Counted from the stretch's first letter, positions 9,005-22,042 are shown. The stretch is DNA of 64,000 bases from Virgibacillus subterraneus (GCF_900110695.1 NZ_FOEH01000001.1:868001-932000); one strand, 5' to 3'. Numbers and translations are program-made. The notes: a model not told the origin generated them from the sequence alone.

Positions 9005-9355
9005 CGACAATATAAAATTTTCAGATACAAATAATATCATCAACTCGATGATGGGAATAAAGGAACATGGCCCATGTTTTTACAGAGATCCGGGGTTGCT
9101 GTAAGCCCGGAATTACATGTTGTTCTGACATCGTCCCTGAGTGCAGAATTGAAAGGGTTGCAAATAAAGCTCCCCATTAGATTCTGTCAGGTATACACGG
9201 GTATACCTGTTATCAAAAAAAGCTGTTTGTCAGCTTAGTGAGGCAGGATTCGTGAGGATGCTGTAAACTTGGGTGGTACCGTGAAAAGAGACTCTTTTCT
9301 CCCCATTCATTCTGCTTATTGGCAGGTGTGTGGGGAAAGAAGGGTCTTTTTTTTT
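9005..9355 (+). ncRNA. T-box leader, predicted isoleucine specifier (ATC)
   Basis: The T-box sequence GGGTGGTACC lies at 9271-9280. It is followed by a terminator (AGACTCTTTTCTCCCC pairing with GGGGAAAGAAGGGTCT, then a T-run) that uncharged tRNA binding would replace by an antiterminator. In stem I, GGGA/TCCC and GGAAC/GTTCT bracket a specifier loop whose 3' side reads GAC-ATC-G, so the codon is ATC at 9130-9132. The GGGTTGCTG distal loop is also present. The same geometry is seen in the threonine leader at 21600. It controls ilvB onward. Confidence 0.92.
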
Positions 9356-9358
9356 ATA

Positions 9359-9442
9359 AGCAATTTTAGAAAGTATAAAAAGCTTTCTTATGCATAATTG
9401 AAACTAAGGCTCGCCAAATTGGCGATAAGCCAAGTTTTCTAA
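9359..9442 (+). repeat. Dispersed intergenic repeat, copy B, inside the ilvB 5' UTR
   Basis: Short subtype with TTTTAGAAAGTATAA, a small hairpin, AACTAAGGCT and GGCGATAAGCCAAGTTTTCTA. It lies between the T-box terminator and the ilvB ribosome binding site, so it is part of every full-length operon transcript. Confidence 0.75.
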
Positions 9443-9470
9443 AAAATTAATTTTAAGGAGGCATGCAATA

Positions 9471-11192
9471 GTGAAAGTGGAGGCGAAACCTGAAATGGTA
9501 AGTGTAACAGAAAAGATGACCGGTGCTGATGTGTTGATGAATGCTCTTGTAGAGGCTGGTGCCGATACAATTTTCGGTTATCCAGGCGGGGCGGTACTCC
9601 CTATTTATGATGCGTTGTATCGAAGTCAAGCATCTTTTCAGCATGTGCTGTCACGGCATGAACAGGGATCGGTTCATGCGGCTGAAGGGTATGCAAGGGT
9701 TACGGGTAAACCAGGCGTTGTGATGGCGACATCTGGACCGGGAGCAACGAACCTGATAACAGGTATTACCGACGCGATGATGGATTCGTTACCGCTAGTC
9801 GTATTTACCGGGCAGGTAGCAAGTGGTGTAATTGGAACGGATGCTTTTCAGGAGTCGGATGTGCTGGGGATTACGACTCCAATTACCAAATACAATTATC
9901 AAGTAAAACGTGTATCTGAAATACCCAGGATCGTGAAAGAAGCTTTTTATATTGCTGCTTCAGGAAGACCAGGACCTGTTGTGATTGATATACCAAAAGA
10001 TGTATCAGCAGCTGTAACGACAGAGACATTTTCCAGTGATTTTCATTTACCTGGATATCAGCCAACCAAAAAGCCTAACCCGTTACAAATTGTTAAACTA
10101 GCTGACGCTCTAAGCCGTGCGGAAAAACCGGTTATTCTCGCTGGAGCGGGTGTTCAATTTGCAAATGCGTCTGAGAACTTAAAGCAGTTTGCGGAGAAAC
10201 ATCAGCTACCGGTAGTAACAACATTACTTGGTCTAGGAACTTATCCGGGATCAGAGAAGTTATCACTTGGAATGGGCGGAATGCATGGAACGTACGCGGC
10301 GAATATGGCGATTTATGAAAGTGACTTATTAATTAATATTGGTGCAAGGTTTGATGATCGCTTGACCGGAAACTTAAAACATTTTGCGCCAAATGCGAAG
10401 GTAGCACATATTGATATTGACCCTGCTGAGATCGGCAAGAATATTAAGACGGAAATTCCTGTTGTTGCTGATGCGGATGAAGCGTTGAAGATGTTACTGG
10501 AAAAGGCTGTTCCGGCTATGCATCATGAACCTTGGCTGAAAAAGCTGCATGTAAATAAAACAGATTATCCTTTGTGGTATGAACAGTCGGATAAAGAAAT
10601 ATCGCCACAATGGCTGATAGAACAGGTTTATAAACAATCGTCAGGAAAAGCAATTGTTACGACTGACGTCGGACAGCATCAAATGTGGGCAGCGCAATTT
10701 TATAAAATGGAAAAACCAAATCGTTGGGTGACATCAGGAGGTCTCGGAACAATGGGATTCGGATTTCCCGCTGCAATTGGTGCACAACTTGGAGCGCCTA
10801 AGGATCTTGTTGTTGCGTTAGTAGGTGACGGAGGCTTTCAGATGACTTTTCAGGAACTTTCTGTAGTAAAGGAACGAAACCTACCTGTTAAAGTAATCAT
10901 TGTTAATAATGAGGCGCTCGGAATGGTAAGGCAGTGGCAGGAAAGTTTTTATGAGGAACGTTACTCTGAATCAGTTTTTTCATCAAATCCTGATTTTGTG
11001 AAACTAGCTGAAAGTTACGGGATCCGTGGGATGAAGATCGACAAGGAAGCGGATGTAACAGAAAGATTGCAGGAAGTTTTTGCATATGATGGACCGGTTG
11101 TTGTTGATTGCCGAGTTGTTCAATTATCAAATGTGTATCCGATGATTGCCCCAGGAAAAGGAATTCACGAAATGGTAGGGGTGACAAAATGA
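9471..11192 (+). CDS. ilvB: Acetolactate synthase, large catalytic subunit
   Basis: 573 residues. It condenses two pyruvates, or pyruvate and 2-ketobutyrate, using TPP, FAD and Mg2+; this is the first common step of valine/leucine and isoleucine synthesis. Features include the N-terminal [14 protein letters not shown], the catalytic-Glu segment [16 protein letters not shown] and the TPP/Mg motif GDGGFQ near 452 with VNNEALG downstream. GTG 9471 is chosen because AAGGAGG lies just before it; ATG 9495 is a weaker alternative. It is the first gene of the T-box operon and overlaps ilvN by four bases (ATGA). Confidence 0.96.
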   Translation: MKVEAKPEMVSVTEKMTGADVLMNALVEAGADTIFGYPGGAVLPIYDALYRSQASFQHVLSRHEQGSVHAAEGYARVTGKPGVVMATSGPGATNLITGITDAMMDSLPLVVFTGQVASGVIGTDAFQESDVLGITTPITKYNYQVKRVSEIPRIVKEAFYIAASGRPGPVVIDIPKDVSAAVTTETFSSDFHLPGYQPTKKPNPLQIVKLADALSRAEKPVILAGAGVQFANASENLKQFAEKHQLPVVTTLLGLGTYPGSEKLSLGMGGMHGTYAANMAIYESDLLINIGARFDDRLTGNLKHFAPNAKVAHIDIDPAEIGKNIKTEIPVVADADEALKMLLEKAVPAMHHEPWLKKLHVNKTDYPLWYEQSDKEISPQWLIEQVYKQSSGKAIVTTDVGQHQMWAAQFYKMEKPNRWVTSGGLGTMGFGFPAAIGAQLGAPKDLVVALVGDGGFQMTFQELSVVKERNLPVKVIIVNNEALGMVRQWQESFYEERYSESVFSSNPDFVKLAESYGIRGMKIDKEADVTERLQEVFAYDGPVVVDCRVVQLSNVYPMIAPGKGIHEMVGVTK

Positions 11193-11707
11193 GACGAATT
11201 ATAAGTGCAACAGTTCAGAATCGAGGAGGCGTACTAAATCGAGTAACCGGGATGATGCATAAGCGGCAATTTAACATCGAAAGTATTTCAGTTGGTGCAT
11301 CCGAAACAGAAGGCATATCGAAAATGACCTTTGTTGTCGAGGTAGGTGATCATCAGAAACTGGAGCAGCTGACCAAACAGCTCAACAAACAAATTGATGT
11401 ATTGAAAGTATCGGATATTACAGAAAAGGCGATTGTTGCAAGGGAACTAGCATTGATAAAGGTGAAAGGGAGCGGCCAATTGCGTGCAGAAATTCAAGGA
11501 GTAATTACTCCGTTTCGGGCATCCATCATTGACGTTTCCCGGGAAAGCCTGACGATTCAGGTCACCGGTAAACCTGATAAGGTTGAAGCGTTAATTTCAT
11601 TATTACGGCCATACGGAATTAAAGAGCTTTCCAAAACTGGTGTAACTGCATTCCTAAGAGGGCAGCAGCCACAGCAGGTAACCGAAATCAATTCGTTTCC
11701 AGTGTAA
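11189..11707 (+). CDS. ilvN: Acetolactate synthase, small regulatory subunit
   Basis: 172 residues, the standard length. An N-terminal ACT domain starts [20 protein letters not shown] and the C-terminal half is the second ALS small-subunit domain. It binds the large subunit, activates it and confers valine feedback inhibition. The start codon overlaps the ilvB stop as ATGA, indicating translational coupling; longer upstream in-frame starts lie inside ilvB and are not needed. Confidence 0.96.
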   Translation: MRRIISATVQNRGGVLNRVTGMMHKRQFNIESISVGASETEGISKMTFVVEVGDHQKLEQLTKQLNKQIDVLKVSDITEKAIVARELALIKVKGSGQLRAEIQGVITPFRASIIDVSRESLTIQVTGKPDKVEALISLLRPYGIKELSKTGVTAFLRGQQPQQVTEINSFPV

Positions 11708-11717
11708 AGAATGTTAA

Positions 11718-14334
<2,617 letters not shown>

Positions 14335-15441
14335 ATGAATAAACAGGTTGTTTTGCTGCCAGGAGATGGTATTGGTAAAGAAGTGATGGAGTCAGCGAAG
14401 TTAGTACTGAATACGGTTGCTACAGAATACGGCCACCGTTTTGCTTTTCATGAACATGCCATAGGTGGAGATGCGATTGACCGCTATGGCAACCCGCTGC
14501 CGGATGATACGTTGAAGGCTTGCCATCAGGCTGAAGCTGTATTACTAGGGTCTGTTGGGGGAAAGAAGTGGGATAATCTCCCGGCAAACAAGCGGCCTGA
14601 AAAAGGATTACTTGGAATTAGGAAACAATTGGGTCTGTTTGCGAATTTGCGGCCAATCAAGAGTTTTCCGGCATTAGAACATGTTTCTCCACTGAAGCAA
14701 GAAGTTATCAGTGGAAGTGACATTTTAATCATTCGTGAATTAACAGGTGGTCTGTATTTTGGGCAGCCTAGTGAACTGCGAGAAAATGGGCAGGCAGCTG
14801 TTGATACACTTTATTATCAGCGCTATGAAATCGAACGTATTGTTGATAAAGCATTCCAAAGTGCACGAAAACGACGAAAGCATTTAACTTCAGTGGATAA
14901 AGCAAATGTGCTGGAATCAAGCCGTCTTTGGCGGGAAGTTGTAGAGGAAAAGCGGCAGCAGTATCCGGATGTAACGGTGGACCATCTGCTAGTTGACGCT
15001 GCTGCAATGAAGCTTGTTACAAGTCCTGATCAGTTTGACGTTATGGTTACGGAGAATTTATTTGGCGATATTTTAAGTGATGAGGCATCCGTTTTAACTG
15101 GTTCGCTTGGAATGCTGCCGTCCGCAAGTGTACGTTCAGACGGTGTCGGTCTTTACGAGCCAGTTCATGGTTCTGCGCCTGATATTGCAGGACGTGGAAT
15201 GGCCAATCCAATTGGGATGATTCTGTCAGCGGCTATGATGCTTCGCCATTCTTTTAACATGGAAGAGGAGGCTGCTGAGATTGAATCAGCAGTAAATGAT
15301 ACGTTAAATGAAGGCTATCATACAGCTGATTTGAATAGAGAAGGCGGAAAACTTGTTGGTACCGCCGAGATGACAGAGGCAGTTATAGAAAATATCACGA
15401 CTAAAAGCGTTTCAGACAGTATTTGCAGTTCATATTTTTAA
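14335..15441 (+). CDS. leuB: 3-Isopropylmalate dehydrogenase
   Basis: 368 residues. NAD-dependent oxidative decarboxylation of 3-isopropylmalate. Typical features are [12 protein letters not shown] at the start, the substrate-binding [10 protein letters not shown] loop, the Mg-binding [12 protein letters not shown] segment and [12 protein letters not shown]. The ATG directly follows the leuA stop and the GGAGG lies within the leuA end. A paralogous decarboxylating dehydrogenase (tartrate/D-malate type) occurs at 48615. Confidence 0.96.
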   Translation: MNKQVVLLPGDGIGKEVMESAKLVLNTVATEYGHRFAFHEHAIGGDAIDRYGNPLPDDTLKACHQAEAVLLGSVGGKKWDNLPANKRPEKGLLGIRKQLGLFANLRPIKSFPALEHVSPLKQEVISGSDILIIRELTGGLYFGQPSELRENGQAAVDTLYYQRYEIERIVDKAFQSARKRRKHLTSVDKANVLESSRLWREVVEEKRQQYPDVTVDHLLVDAAAMKLVTSPDQFDVMVTENLFGDILSDEASVLTGSLGMLPSASVRSDGVGLYEPVHGSAPDIAGRGMANPIGMILSAAMMLRHSFNMEEEAAEIESAVNDTLNEGYHTADLNREGGKLVGTAEMTEAVIENITTKSVSDSICSSYF

Positions 15442-15461
15442 AGAGAGAGGAGGTATTCCTA

Positions 15462-16868
15462 ATGGGGAAGCCCGAAACGATTGTAGAAAAAATTTGGAAT
15501 AAGCATGTTGTCCATGATGAAGAAGGTAAACCAAGTCTTATGTATATTGATCTGCACCTTGTTCATGAAGTTACGTCACCACAGGCATTTGAAGGATTAC
15601 GGCTGACTGATCGCAAAGTCCGTCGGCCGGACCTGACTTATGCAACTATGGACCATAATGTTCCAACGAAAAACCGTGATGTAATAAAGGATGAAATTTC
15701 GGTAAAACAGATGGAAACGTTGAAAAAGAACTGCATGGACTTTGGTATTACTCTTGCAGATATGTATCATCCTGATCAGGGGATTGTTCATGTGATTGGT
15801 CCGGAACTTGGGTTGACACAGCCGGGAAAAACGATTGTTTGCGGAGATAGTCATACTTCTACACATGGCGCTTTTGGTTCATTGGCCTTTGGAATTGGAA
15901 CAAGTGAAGTTGAGCATGTTTTGGCGACGCAAACATTGTGGCAGGAGAAACCAAAGACGCTAAATGTCCATGTGGATGGAGATCTTGGTCCAGGTGTGAC
16001 AGCGAAGGATTTAATACTAGCTATTATCGGGAAATATGGCGTTAGGTTTGGCACAGGATACGTAATCGAGTATACCGGAGATGCGATTCGGAACTTGTCT
16101 ATGGAAGGCCGGATGACTGTTTGCAATATGTCGATTGAAGCTGGTGCAAGAGCTGGCTTGATCAGTCCGGATGAAAAAACTGTTGAATTCTTGCGCGGCC
16201 GGGCACATGTGCCTGAAGGTGAGGAATTTGATCAGCTTACTGGTGAATGGCTGAAGCTCGCTACTGATGAAGGTGCAGTTTATGATGAGACCGTAACAAT
16301 TAAGGCAGCTGAAGTTGAACCGCAAGTAACCTGGGGAACAAATCCTGGTATGTGTGTACCTGTAAATGGTTCCACTCCGTCAGTAAATGATGCAGAGTAT
16401 AAAGAGGACTTGGAACGAGCACTGGAATATATGGGATTAAAAGAAAATCAGCCAATTACCTCAATTGAAATTGACCATGTGTTCATCGGTTCCTGTACCA
16501 ATTCACGATTGGGTGATTTGAAAAAAGCTGCATCAGTTATTCAAGGTAGAAAAGTGAATCCAAAAGTTAGAGCGATTGTTGTTCCAGGATCATTTAAAGT
16601 GAAATGGCAAGCGGAAGAAGAGGGACTTGATCTTATTTTCAAAGAAGCTGGGTTTGAATGGCGAGAGGCTGGCTGCAGTATGTGTCTAGCTATGAATGAT
16701 GACATTGTTCCTCCTGGTGGAAGGTGTGCCTCAACGTCGAACCGCAACTTTGAGGGGCGGCAAGGAAATGGTGCCAGAACTCATCTGGTTAGCCCGGAAA
16801 TGGCGACTGTTGCTGCGATTGAAGGTCATTTTGTGGATGTACGTCAATATGCAGGGGCACTGCAATAG
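15462..16868 (+). CDS. leuC: 3-Isopropylmalate dehydratase, large subunit
   Basis: 468 residues. With LeuD it isomerises 2- to 3-isopropylmalate through a 4Fe-4S cluster. The cluster ligands are Cys345 (GSCTNSRLG), Cys405 and Cys408 (GCSMC). The [12 protein letters not shown] aconitase motif is also present. ATG 15462 follows AGAGAGGAGG; in-frame starts further upstream fall within leuB. leuD follows after 13 bases. Confidence 0.96.
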   Translation: MGKPETIVEKIWNKHVVHDEEGKPSLMYIDLHLVHEVTSPQAFEGLRLTDRKVRRPDLTYATMDHNVPTKNRDVIKDEISVKQMETLKKNCMDFGITLADMYHPDQGIVHVIGPELGLTQPGKTIVCGDSHTSTHGAFGSLAFGIGTSEVEHVLATQTLWQEKPKTLNVHVDGDLGPGVTAKDLILAIIGKYGVRFGTGYVIEYTGDAIRNLSMEGRMTVCNMSIEAGARAGLISPDEKTVEFLRGRAHVPEGEEFDQLTGEWLKLATDEGAVYDETVTIKAAEVEPQVTWGTNPGMCVPVNGSTPSVNDAEYKEDLERALEYMGLKENQPITSIEIDHVFIGSCTNSRLGDLKKAASVIQGRKVNPKVRAIVVPGSFKVKWQAEEEGLDLIFKEAGFEWREAGCSMCLAMNDDIVPPGGRCASTSNRNFEGRQGNGARTHLVSPEMATVAAIEGHFVDVRQYAGALQ

Positions 16869-16881
16869 GAGGTGAGTGGAT

Positions 16882-17457
16882 ATGGAAGCAATTCAAAAGC
16901 ATACTGGAAAAGTATTTCCATTAAATCGTACAAATGTTGATACAGATCAAATTATCCCAAAACAGTTTTTGAAACGTGTCGAACGAACCGGATTCGGACA
17001 ATTTCTCTTTTATCACTGGCGGTTTGATGATAATGGCAAGCAACGGTATGACTTCATTTTGAATCAAAATGCATATGCGGATGCCTCTATCTTATTGGGC
17101 GGTGAAAATTTTGGGTGCGGATCATCACGTGAACATGCACCGTGGGCGTTGCTGGATTATGGGTTTCGGGTAATTATCGCCCCTAGTTTTGCCGATATTT
17201 TTTATAATAACGCCTTGAAGAATGGGATTATTCCAGTGCAGATGGATGAAAAACAAGTAAGTGAATGGATGAAACAAGCGGAAGAATCAGCACTTTATTT
17301 GCAAGTGGATTTGGAAAATCAGCAGATTGTTGATGATAAACGAACAGTTCCATTTTCGATTGATAACTACCATAAAGAAAAGCTGTTAAATGGCTGGGAC
17401 GATATCGCTCTTACGTTGCATCATGAGGCTAAAATCACTGCGTTTGAGGGCAGATAG
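16882..17457 (+). CDS. leuD: 3-Isopropylmalate dehydratase, small subunit
   Basis: 191 residues, the swivel domain that completes the LeuCD active site. Motifs: NVDTDQIIPKQFL at the N-terminus and GGENFGCGSSREHAPWAL in the middle. ATG 16882 lies after AGGAGGTGA; the GTG six bases upstream overlaps less favourably. It is the last clear member of the tightly spaced ilvB-leuD run. Confidence 0.96.
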   Translation: MEAIQKHTGKVFPLNRTNVDTDQIIPKQFLKRVERTGFGQFLFYHWRFDDNGKQRYDFILNQNAYADASILLGGENFGCGSSREHAPWALLDYGFRVIIAPSFADIFYNNALKNGIIPVQMDEKQVSEWMKQAEESALYLQVDLENQQIVDDKRTVPFSIDNYHKEKLLNGWDDIALTLHHEAKITAFEGR

Positions 17458-17902
17458 TGAATAACTGCTATTTTAGTTAGGCTGGTTTTATATAAACTGT
17501 GATGTAGAAAGATAATTTAAGTGCTGTGACACCGCTACGGAAATACATTCCGCTTTCCGCGGGCAACGCTTCAGCTTCCTCGGAAGCAAAAACCGCTTCC
17601 TGCGGGATCTTCAGCTGTTGCTATTCCCGCAGGAGTCTCCATGTATTTCCTCCGCTGGTTTTTGCACACTTTATCCTTAAAATTAATTAACGCATATTGT
17701 GATCAATATAAACAAGATTAAAAAGTAACAAAACTTCAGGTTGTTGGAAACGTAAATGCACGTTAGCAGGGGGAACTCTGTGAGACTCTTGTGGGGAAGA
17801 TATTTCGAAAGCGAAGACATGGTGCTTGTAGGGATGTCTAGTATATTTCTATTAGGCATTAAACAGCAAAAAACAGTTTTATAATAAAAAGGAGTGTAAA
17901 CC
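17458..17902. other. Intergenic stretch between leuD and ilvA
   Basis: No gene is seen. It contains the CGCTTTCCGCGGGC-type repeat (17530-17668), a degenerate related fragment near 17767-17800 (GGGGAACTCTGTGAGACTC) and an A/T-rich run before the ilvA ribosome binding site. No strong intrinsic terminator was found, so ilvA may still be read from the upstream operon. Confidence 0.6.
17530..17668 (+). repeat. Bacillaceae-type intergenic repeat (CGCTTTCCGCGGGC family)
   Basis: Contains CGCTTTCCGCGGGC, GCTTCAGCTTCCTCGGAAGC, CGCTTCCTGCGGGATCTTCA and ATTCCCGCAGGAGTCTCC, a block seen repeatedly between genes in Bacillus-related genomes. Several segments are self-complementary (TTCCTCGGAAGC; TTCCCGCAGGA against TCCTGCGGGA). 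Confidence 0.65.
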
Positions 17903-18891
17903 TTGGGAATTTCTTAACTGGCGAAACGGTTTACAATGCATGGAAGCGGCTCGAGCCTTTTGTCCATCGCACACCGTTACTAACCTCGTCTACCACCAAT
18001 CAAATGGTCGGGAAAAACGTGTATTTTAAAATGGAAAATCAGCAGAAAACAGGTGCGTTCAAATTTAGAGGAGCAACCTTTAAACTAATGCAGCTTCCAA
18101 AGGAACAGTTACAAAATGGCGTGGTTACTGCATCAGCAGGGAATCATGCACAAGGTGTAGCTTATGCAGGAGCTAAATTGGGAGTGAAGACGACGATATT
18201 TATGGCAGAAGGAACGCCGCTTGCAAAAATCAATGCCACTAAGGCATATGGAGCAGAGGTTGTTCTTATTGGTGAATCATTCCAAGAGGCATTTGAGGCT
18301 TCATTAGAAAGAAAAGCAGAAACTGGAGCAGCGTATATACATCCATTTGATGATTATGACGTTATGGCAGGGCAAGGGACTATTGCGATGGAAATGTTGC
18401 GTCAGGAAGACAGGATTGACACGATTTTGGTACCAATTGGTGGTGGCGGATTAATTAGCGGCATCGCGACAGCTGCAAAACATATCAATCGCAATATCAG
18501 AGTGATCGGTGTCCAGGCAAATGGAGCTGCTGCCATGCATAAAAGTTTTCATCATAACGTGAATGAAAAACTTACATCTGTTAAAACAATAGCAGAGGGT
18601 ATTGCAGTGAAACAGCCAGGGAAAAATACATTACCGGTTATCCGAAAGTATGTCGATGATATTGTAACAGTGTGCGATGAGGAAATTGCCTCAGCAATTG
18701 TTTATATGCTTGAACGTAATAAAACGTTAATGGAAGGGGCAGGTGCTGCGTCACTTGCAGCACTGTTTAAATATCATGACAGAATTCGCTCCAGAAATTG
18801 TGGAGTGATTGTTAGTGGCGGTAACTTGGATATTGGGATGCTTCCGATGATTCAAAAATTAGCGGGAGAACAAAGGATATTTGCATCGTAA
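17903..18891 (+). pseudogene. ilvA: Threonine dehydratase with a frameshift in the first codons
   Basis: PLP enzyme converting threonine to 2-ketobutyrate, the entry to isoleucine. The catalytic Lys lies in GAFKFRGATF, and glycine loops GGGGLISG and SGGN are intact. An in-frame coding stretch clearly homologous to IlvA (GETVYNAWKRLEPFVHRTPL) begins near 17914, but its reading frame has no ATG, GTG or TTG until ATG 18004, which is too far in. A TTG at 17903, correctly placed after AAGGAG, is one frame off and hits TAA after four codons. One base has probably been lost or gained near 17905-17915, or this is a sequence error. The protein ends at about 320 residues without the C-terminal ACT-like regulatory domain of long IlvA. 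Confidence 0.8.
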
Positions 18892-18970
18892 ATTTATTGT
18901 GGGCTCCCTTTACAATCCCGGGAAACATCGTTACGATAAAACTTAATCTGGGATTGGGGGAGTGGTTCGT

Positions 18971-20149
18971 GTGAGAAAATTTGAGCAATCAGATATGCTG
19001 AAGCGGTTGCCTGAACAGTTTTTTGCGAAGCTGGTTAAGAAGACGCAATCTATGAAAGAAAAGGGTCATGATGTTATAGTTCTTGGACAGGGAAACCCGG
19101 ACCTGCCGACACCTGAGCATATAGTGAAGGCACTGCAGGAGGCTGCAGAAATACCGAGAAATCATAAGTATACACCGTTTCAAGGGTTCCAGTATTTAAA
19201 AGACTCTGTAGCAGACTTTTACCAAAGGGAGTACGGTGTAACGATAGATTCGAAAACAGAAGTAGCTATTTTGTTTGGGGCAAAAACAGGGCTTGTGGAA
19301 TTGAGTCAGTGTTTGTTGAACCCCGGTGATTTGGCATTGCTGCCTGACCCGGGATATCCGGATTACATGTCAGGCACGGCAATGGCTGATGCTGAAACAG
19401 CGTTTATGCCACTGCTTAGGAAGAACGGGTTTTTGCCTGATTACAGTGAGATAAGTGAGGAAGAACTTGAACGGGCGAAGCTGATGTTTTTAAACTACCC
19501 GAACAATCCGACTGCAGCAACCGCAAGTAAAGAATTTTTTGATGAAACGATTGAACTAGCGAATAAGCATGATTTTTGTGTTGTGCATGATTTTGCCTAT
19601 GCGACAATTGGATTTGAAGAGGAAAAGCCAGTTAGTTTTCTGCAATCAGCGGGTGCAAAAGATGTCGGGGTCGAGATCTATACGTTATCAAAAGCCTATA
19701 GTATGGCTGGATGGCGAGTTGCTTTTGCTGTAGGAAATCCTTCTGTTATTGAGAGCATTAACCTTGTGCAGGATCACATGTATGTCAGTTTGTTTGGAGC
19801 AGTACAGGAAGCTGCTGCAGAAGCGTTGACTGGTGATCAGACCGCAGCGCAATACTTGGTTGATACATATGCAAATCGTCGGGAGCGATTCATTGCTGCA
19901 TTGGATAGAATCGGCTGGGAAGCGGACGCGCCAAAGGGTACGTTCTTTGCCTGGCTACCTGTCCCGACTGGTTATACTTCAGAAGAATTTGCTGATTTAT
20001 TGTTAGAAAAAGCACATGTAGTTGTTGCTCCTGGAAATGGTTTTGGGTCAAATGGGGAAGGCTATGTTCGTGTTGGTCTGCTTGATTCCGAAGCACGACT
20101 GGAGGAAGCGGTAGAGCGTATTGGTAGATTAGGGATATTTAATAAGTGA
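18971..20149 (+). CDS. PLP-dependent class I/II aminotransferase (MtnE-like)
   Basis: About 392 residues. Opens RKFEQSDMLKRLPEQFFAKLV, close in style to the Bacillus MtnE/YkrV methionine transaminase. Visible motifs are LGQGNPDLPTPEH, NYPNNPTAA and the PLP-lysine segment SKAYSMAGWR. GTG 18971 is chosen because GGGGGAG precedes it; GTG 18962 is possible. It follows ilvA by about 80 bases and is closed by a terminator, so it could act in methionine salvage or in amino-group transfer to branched-chain keto acids. The dedicated ilvE is at 53536. Confidence 0.8.
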   Translation: MRKFEQSDMLKRLPEQFFAKLVKKTQSMKEKGHDVIVLGQGNPDLPTPEHIVKALQEAAEIPRNHKYTPFQGFQYLKDSVADFYQREYGVTIDSKTEVAILFGAKTGLVELSQCLLNPGDLALLPDPGYPDYMSGTAMADAETAFMPLLRKNGFLPDYSEISEEELERAKLMFLNYPNNPTAATASKEFFDETIELANKHDFCVVHDFAYATIGFEEEKPVSFLQSAGAKDVGVEIYTLSKAYSMAGWRVAFAVGNPSVIESINLVQDHMYVSLFGAVQEAAAEALTGDQTAAQYLVDTYANRRERFIAALDRIGWEADAPKGTFFAWLPVPTGYTSEEFADLLLEKAHVVVAPGNGFGSNGEGYVRVGLLDSEARLEEAVERIGRLGIFNK

Positions 20150-20155
20150 GATAGA

Positions 20156-20185
20156 AAGCAGCCGTTATTACATGACGGCTGCTTT
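20156..20185 (+). terminator. Intrinsic terminator after the aminotransferase
   Basis: AAGCAGCCGT pairs with ACGGCTGCTTT around a 9-base loop. Confidence 0.8.
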
Positions 20186-20206
20186 GTATTGGTAGATATT
20201 TATGTT

Positions 20207-20250
20207 GTTCGACAAAGTTTGACAAAAATCGGGAAGTGACAGGCACTACA
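20207..20250 (-). repeat. REP-like element R1
   Basis: GTTCGACAAAGTTTGACA, then ATCGGGAAGTGACAGGCAC. It has the same core as R4 (30912) and R5 (35410), and inverted relative to R2 (21410) and R3 (30116). It sits at the 3' end of the M19 dipeptidase gene. Confidence 0.7.
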
Positions 20251-20253
20251 CAC

Positions 20254-21309
20254 CTATTTCCACGTTTCACTCAGTACCCTGATCCAGTTTCCGTGGGTGA
20301 TTTTTCGTAATTCATCATCGTTAAATCCGTGTGCTTGTAGTCGTGCAACAAGTTTGGGTAAACCAGTAACGTCTTTGAGTTCGTCTGGTACGGTTGTACC
20401 ATCAAAATCAGACCCGAGAGCGACATGGTCTATACCGAACTTGTCAGCTATATAGCTGACATGGCGAACAATTAAATCCAGCGAAATATCAGTATCAGTT
20501 CCACCGTCTTCACGAAGCATGTTCACCGCATAATTGATACCAACTACACCATTTGATTGTGCAACAGCTTCTAACTGCTTGTCTGTCAGATTACGTGATA
20601 TTGGACAAAGTGCATGTACATTAGAATGTGTTGCTACGATAGGTGCATCTGTAATTTGCGCAACATCCCAGAATCCCTTTTCATTCAAGTGTGTCGTGTC
20701 GACCATGATGCCTAGTTTATTACATTCACGAACAAGCAGCTTGCCGGTCTCAGTAAGTCCAGACCCAATATCAGGGGATGATGGGTAACGGAAGGGAACA
20801 CCTTCACCATAGACGTTTGGTCTGCTCCATACGATTCCAAGTGAACGCAGTCCAGCTTTATATAAAACGTGCAGTGTATCAAAATTTGTATCAATGGCTG
20901 CAGCGCCTTCTATATGAAGCACAGCAGCCATGACGTCGTTTTTAAGACAATGTGCCAGTTCAGTTGCATTGCGAACTACCTTAAATTTTCCATCTGATTC
21001 GTTCTCGAGTCGAAACAAGCCAGCAGCAAACGTATTTGTGTTGGCCAATGCTTTTTTATGTTTAATTGGTGGTGGAAGTGGTATATCGTATCCATCTGAT
21101 GTTACATGGTCTTCAGGATTAACTTCATAGCCGTCATTAGGTGTCCATACTGCAAAAAAACCACCACCGAAATTGCCTTTTTTGGCTCGAGGAAAATCAA
21201 TATGTCCTATGTCGCTCTCTTTGAAAAATGATCGTTCTTTCGCTTCTTCAGGTAAATGAAGACTCAAAAGTGTATCGTTATGCCCATCGAAAATTGGGAA
21301 GTTGCTCAT
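20254..21309 (-). CDS. Membrane dipeptidase (peptidase family M19)
   Basis: 351 residues. The family is the renal-dipeptidase type, a binuclear-zinc TIM-barrel hydrolase of dipeptides. Metal-ligand motifs are visible: DGHNDTLLSL at the N-terminus, HIEGAAA in the middle, VDTTHLNEKGFWD, ATHSNVHAL and GSDFDGTTVP near the C-terminus. No signal peptide is seen, so it is probably cytoplasmic. AGGAGG precedes the ATG. It lies alone between the ilv-leu and thr operons and is flanked on both sides by inverted REP-like elements. Confidence 0.92.
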   Translation of the reverse strand: MSNFPIFDGHNDTLLSLHLPEEAKERSFFKESDIGHIDFPRAKKGNFGGGFFAVWTPNDGYEVNPEDHVTSDGYDIPLPPPIKHKKALANTNTFAAGLFRLENESDGKFKVVRNATELAHCLKNDVMAAVLHIEGAAAIDTNFDTLHVLYKAGLRSLGIVWSRPNVYGEGVPFRYPSSPDIGSGLTETGKLLVRECNKLGIMVDTTHLNEKGFWDVAQITDAPIVATHSNVHALCPISRNLTDKQLEAVAQSNGVVGINYAVNMLREDGGTDTDISLDLIVRHVSYIADKFGIDHVALGSDFDGTTVPDELKDVTGLPKLVARLQAHGFNDDELRKITHGNWIRVLSETWK

Positions 21310-21409
21310 TATGTGGGAACCTCCTAGTGTGATATTTTTCTAAATTAGTATACCATTATCCTTACATTAAAATATACCAAACCCGCAACAATGTGACTGA
21401 ATTAATATG

Positions 21410-21435
21410 TGGTGCCTGTCACTTCCTGGGTTTCT
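21410..21435 (+). repeat. REP-like element R2
   Basis: GGTGCCTGTCACTTCCTGGGT lies upstream of the M19 gene, in the opposite orientation to R1. Confidence 0.65.
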
Positions 21436-21560
21436 TTGCTGCAGCACATTAGCAGTGTAATAATATTGTAATATTGTGTAGCTTTCCTTATGCCACAGAC
21501 ATTGCAACCGCATACAATTACAATTTATTAGAAAAGATATTAAAAAATTAGAAAAAGCTG

Positions 21561-21589
21561 TTGACCAACTGCGTAAAACGTTATATGAT
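21561..21589 (+). promoter_or_regulatory. Predicted sigma-A promoter of the thr operon
   Basis: TTGACC (21561-21566), a 17-base spacer and TATGAT (21584-21589), directly upstream of the T-box leader. Confidence 0.65.
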
Positions 21590-21599
21590 TATCGGCAAT

Positions 21600-21950
21600 A
21601 TCAAATATTCAATAAATGAAATACACATCTTATAAAAGAATAAAATTAACTCATTGACGAGAACGAAGGAACATGTGATTTGTATTAACAGAGATCTGGG
21701 GTTGCTGGAAGCCTGGAAATACAAAGTGTTCTGAAACCATCTCCGAGTGCTAAGTTGAACGGGTTATCTTATTAGACTTGGCCAGGTGCAATCAAATGCA
21801 CCTGTTATCAAAACGGGCTGTTCGACAGCTTCACAAGGTAGTAGTCGCGAGATTGCTATAAACCTGGGTGGAACCGTGAAAAGTAGACTCTTTTCTCCCC
21901 ATTAATTCTGAACTTATGCAGGATTATGGGAAGAGAAGGGTCTTTTTTAT
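21600..21950 (+). ncRNA. T-box leader, predicted threonine specifier (ACC)
   Basis: T-box sequence GGGTGGAACC at 21866-21875. The terminator is AGACTCTTTTCTCCC pairing with GGGAAGAGAAGGGTCT, followed by a T-run. In stem I, GAGA/TCTC and GGAACA/TGTTCT bracket a specifier loop whose 3' side reads GAA-ACC-A, so the codon is ACC at 21737-21739. This matches the pathway of the operon. Distal loop GGGTTGCTG is present. Confidence 0.92.
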
Positions 21951-21952
21951 TT

Positions 21953-22042
21953 AGCAGTTAAGAAAGTATAAATTCTTTCTTACTGCATAAGCGCAACTAA
22001 GGCTTATCTATATTAAGGCTTGGCGAATGCCAAGTTTTCTAA
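21953..22042 (+). repeat. Dispersed intergenic repeat, copy C, inside the thr operon 5' UTR
   Basis: TTAGCAGTTAAGAAAGTATAA, TTTCTTACTGCATAAG, AACTAAGGCTTATCTATAT, CTTGGCGAATGCCAAGTTTTCTAA. It is placed between T-box terminator and first gene, exactly as copy B is for ilvB. Confidence 0.8.

Noticed and set aside
17903-18891. Normal ilvA start at ATG 18004
   Set aside because: It would remove conserved N-terminal sequence (VYNAWKRLEPFVHRTPL) that is clearly coding upstream in the same frame, and no ribosome binding site precedes 18004.
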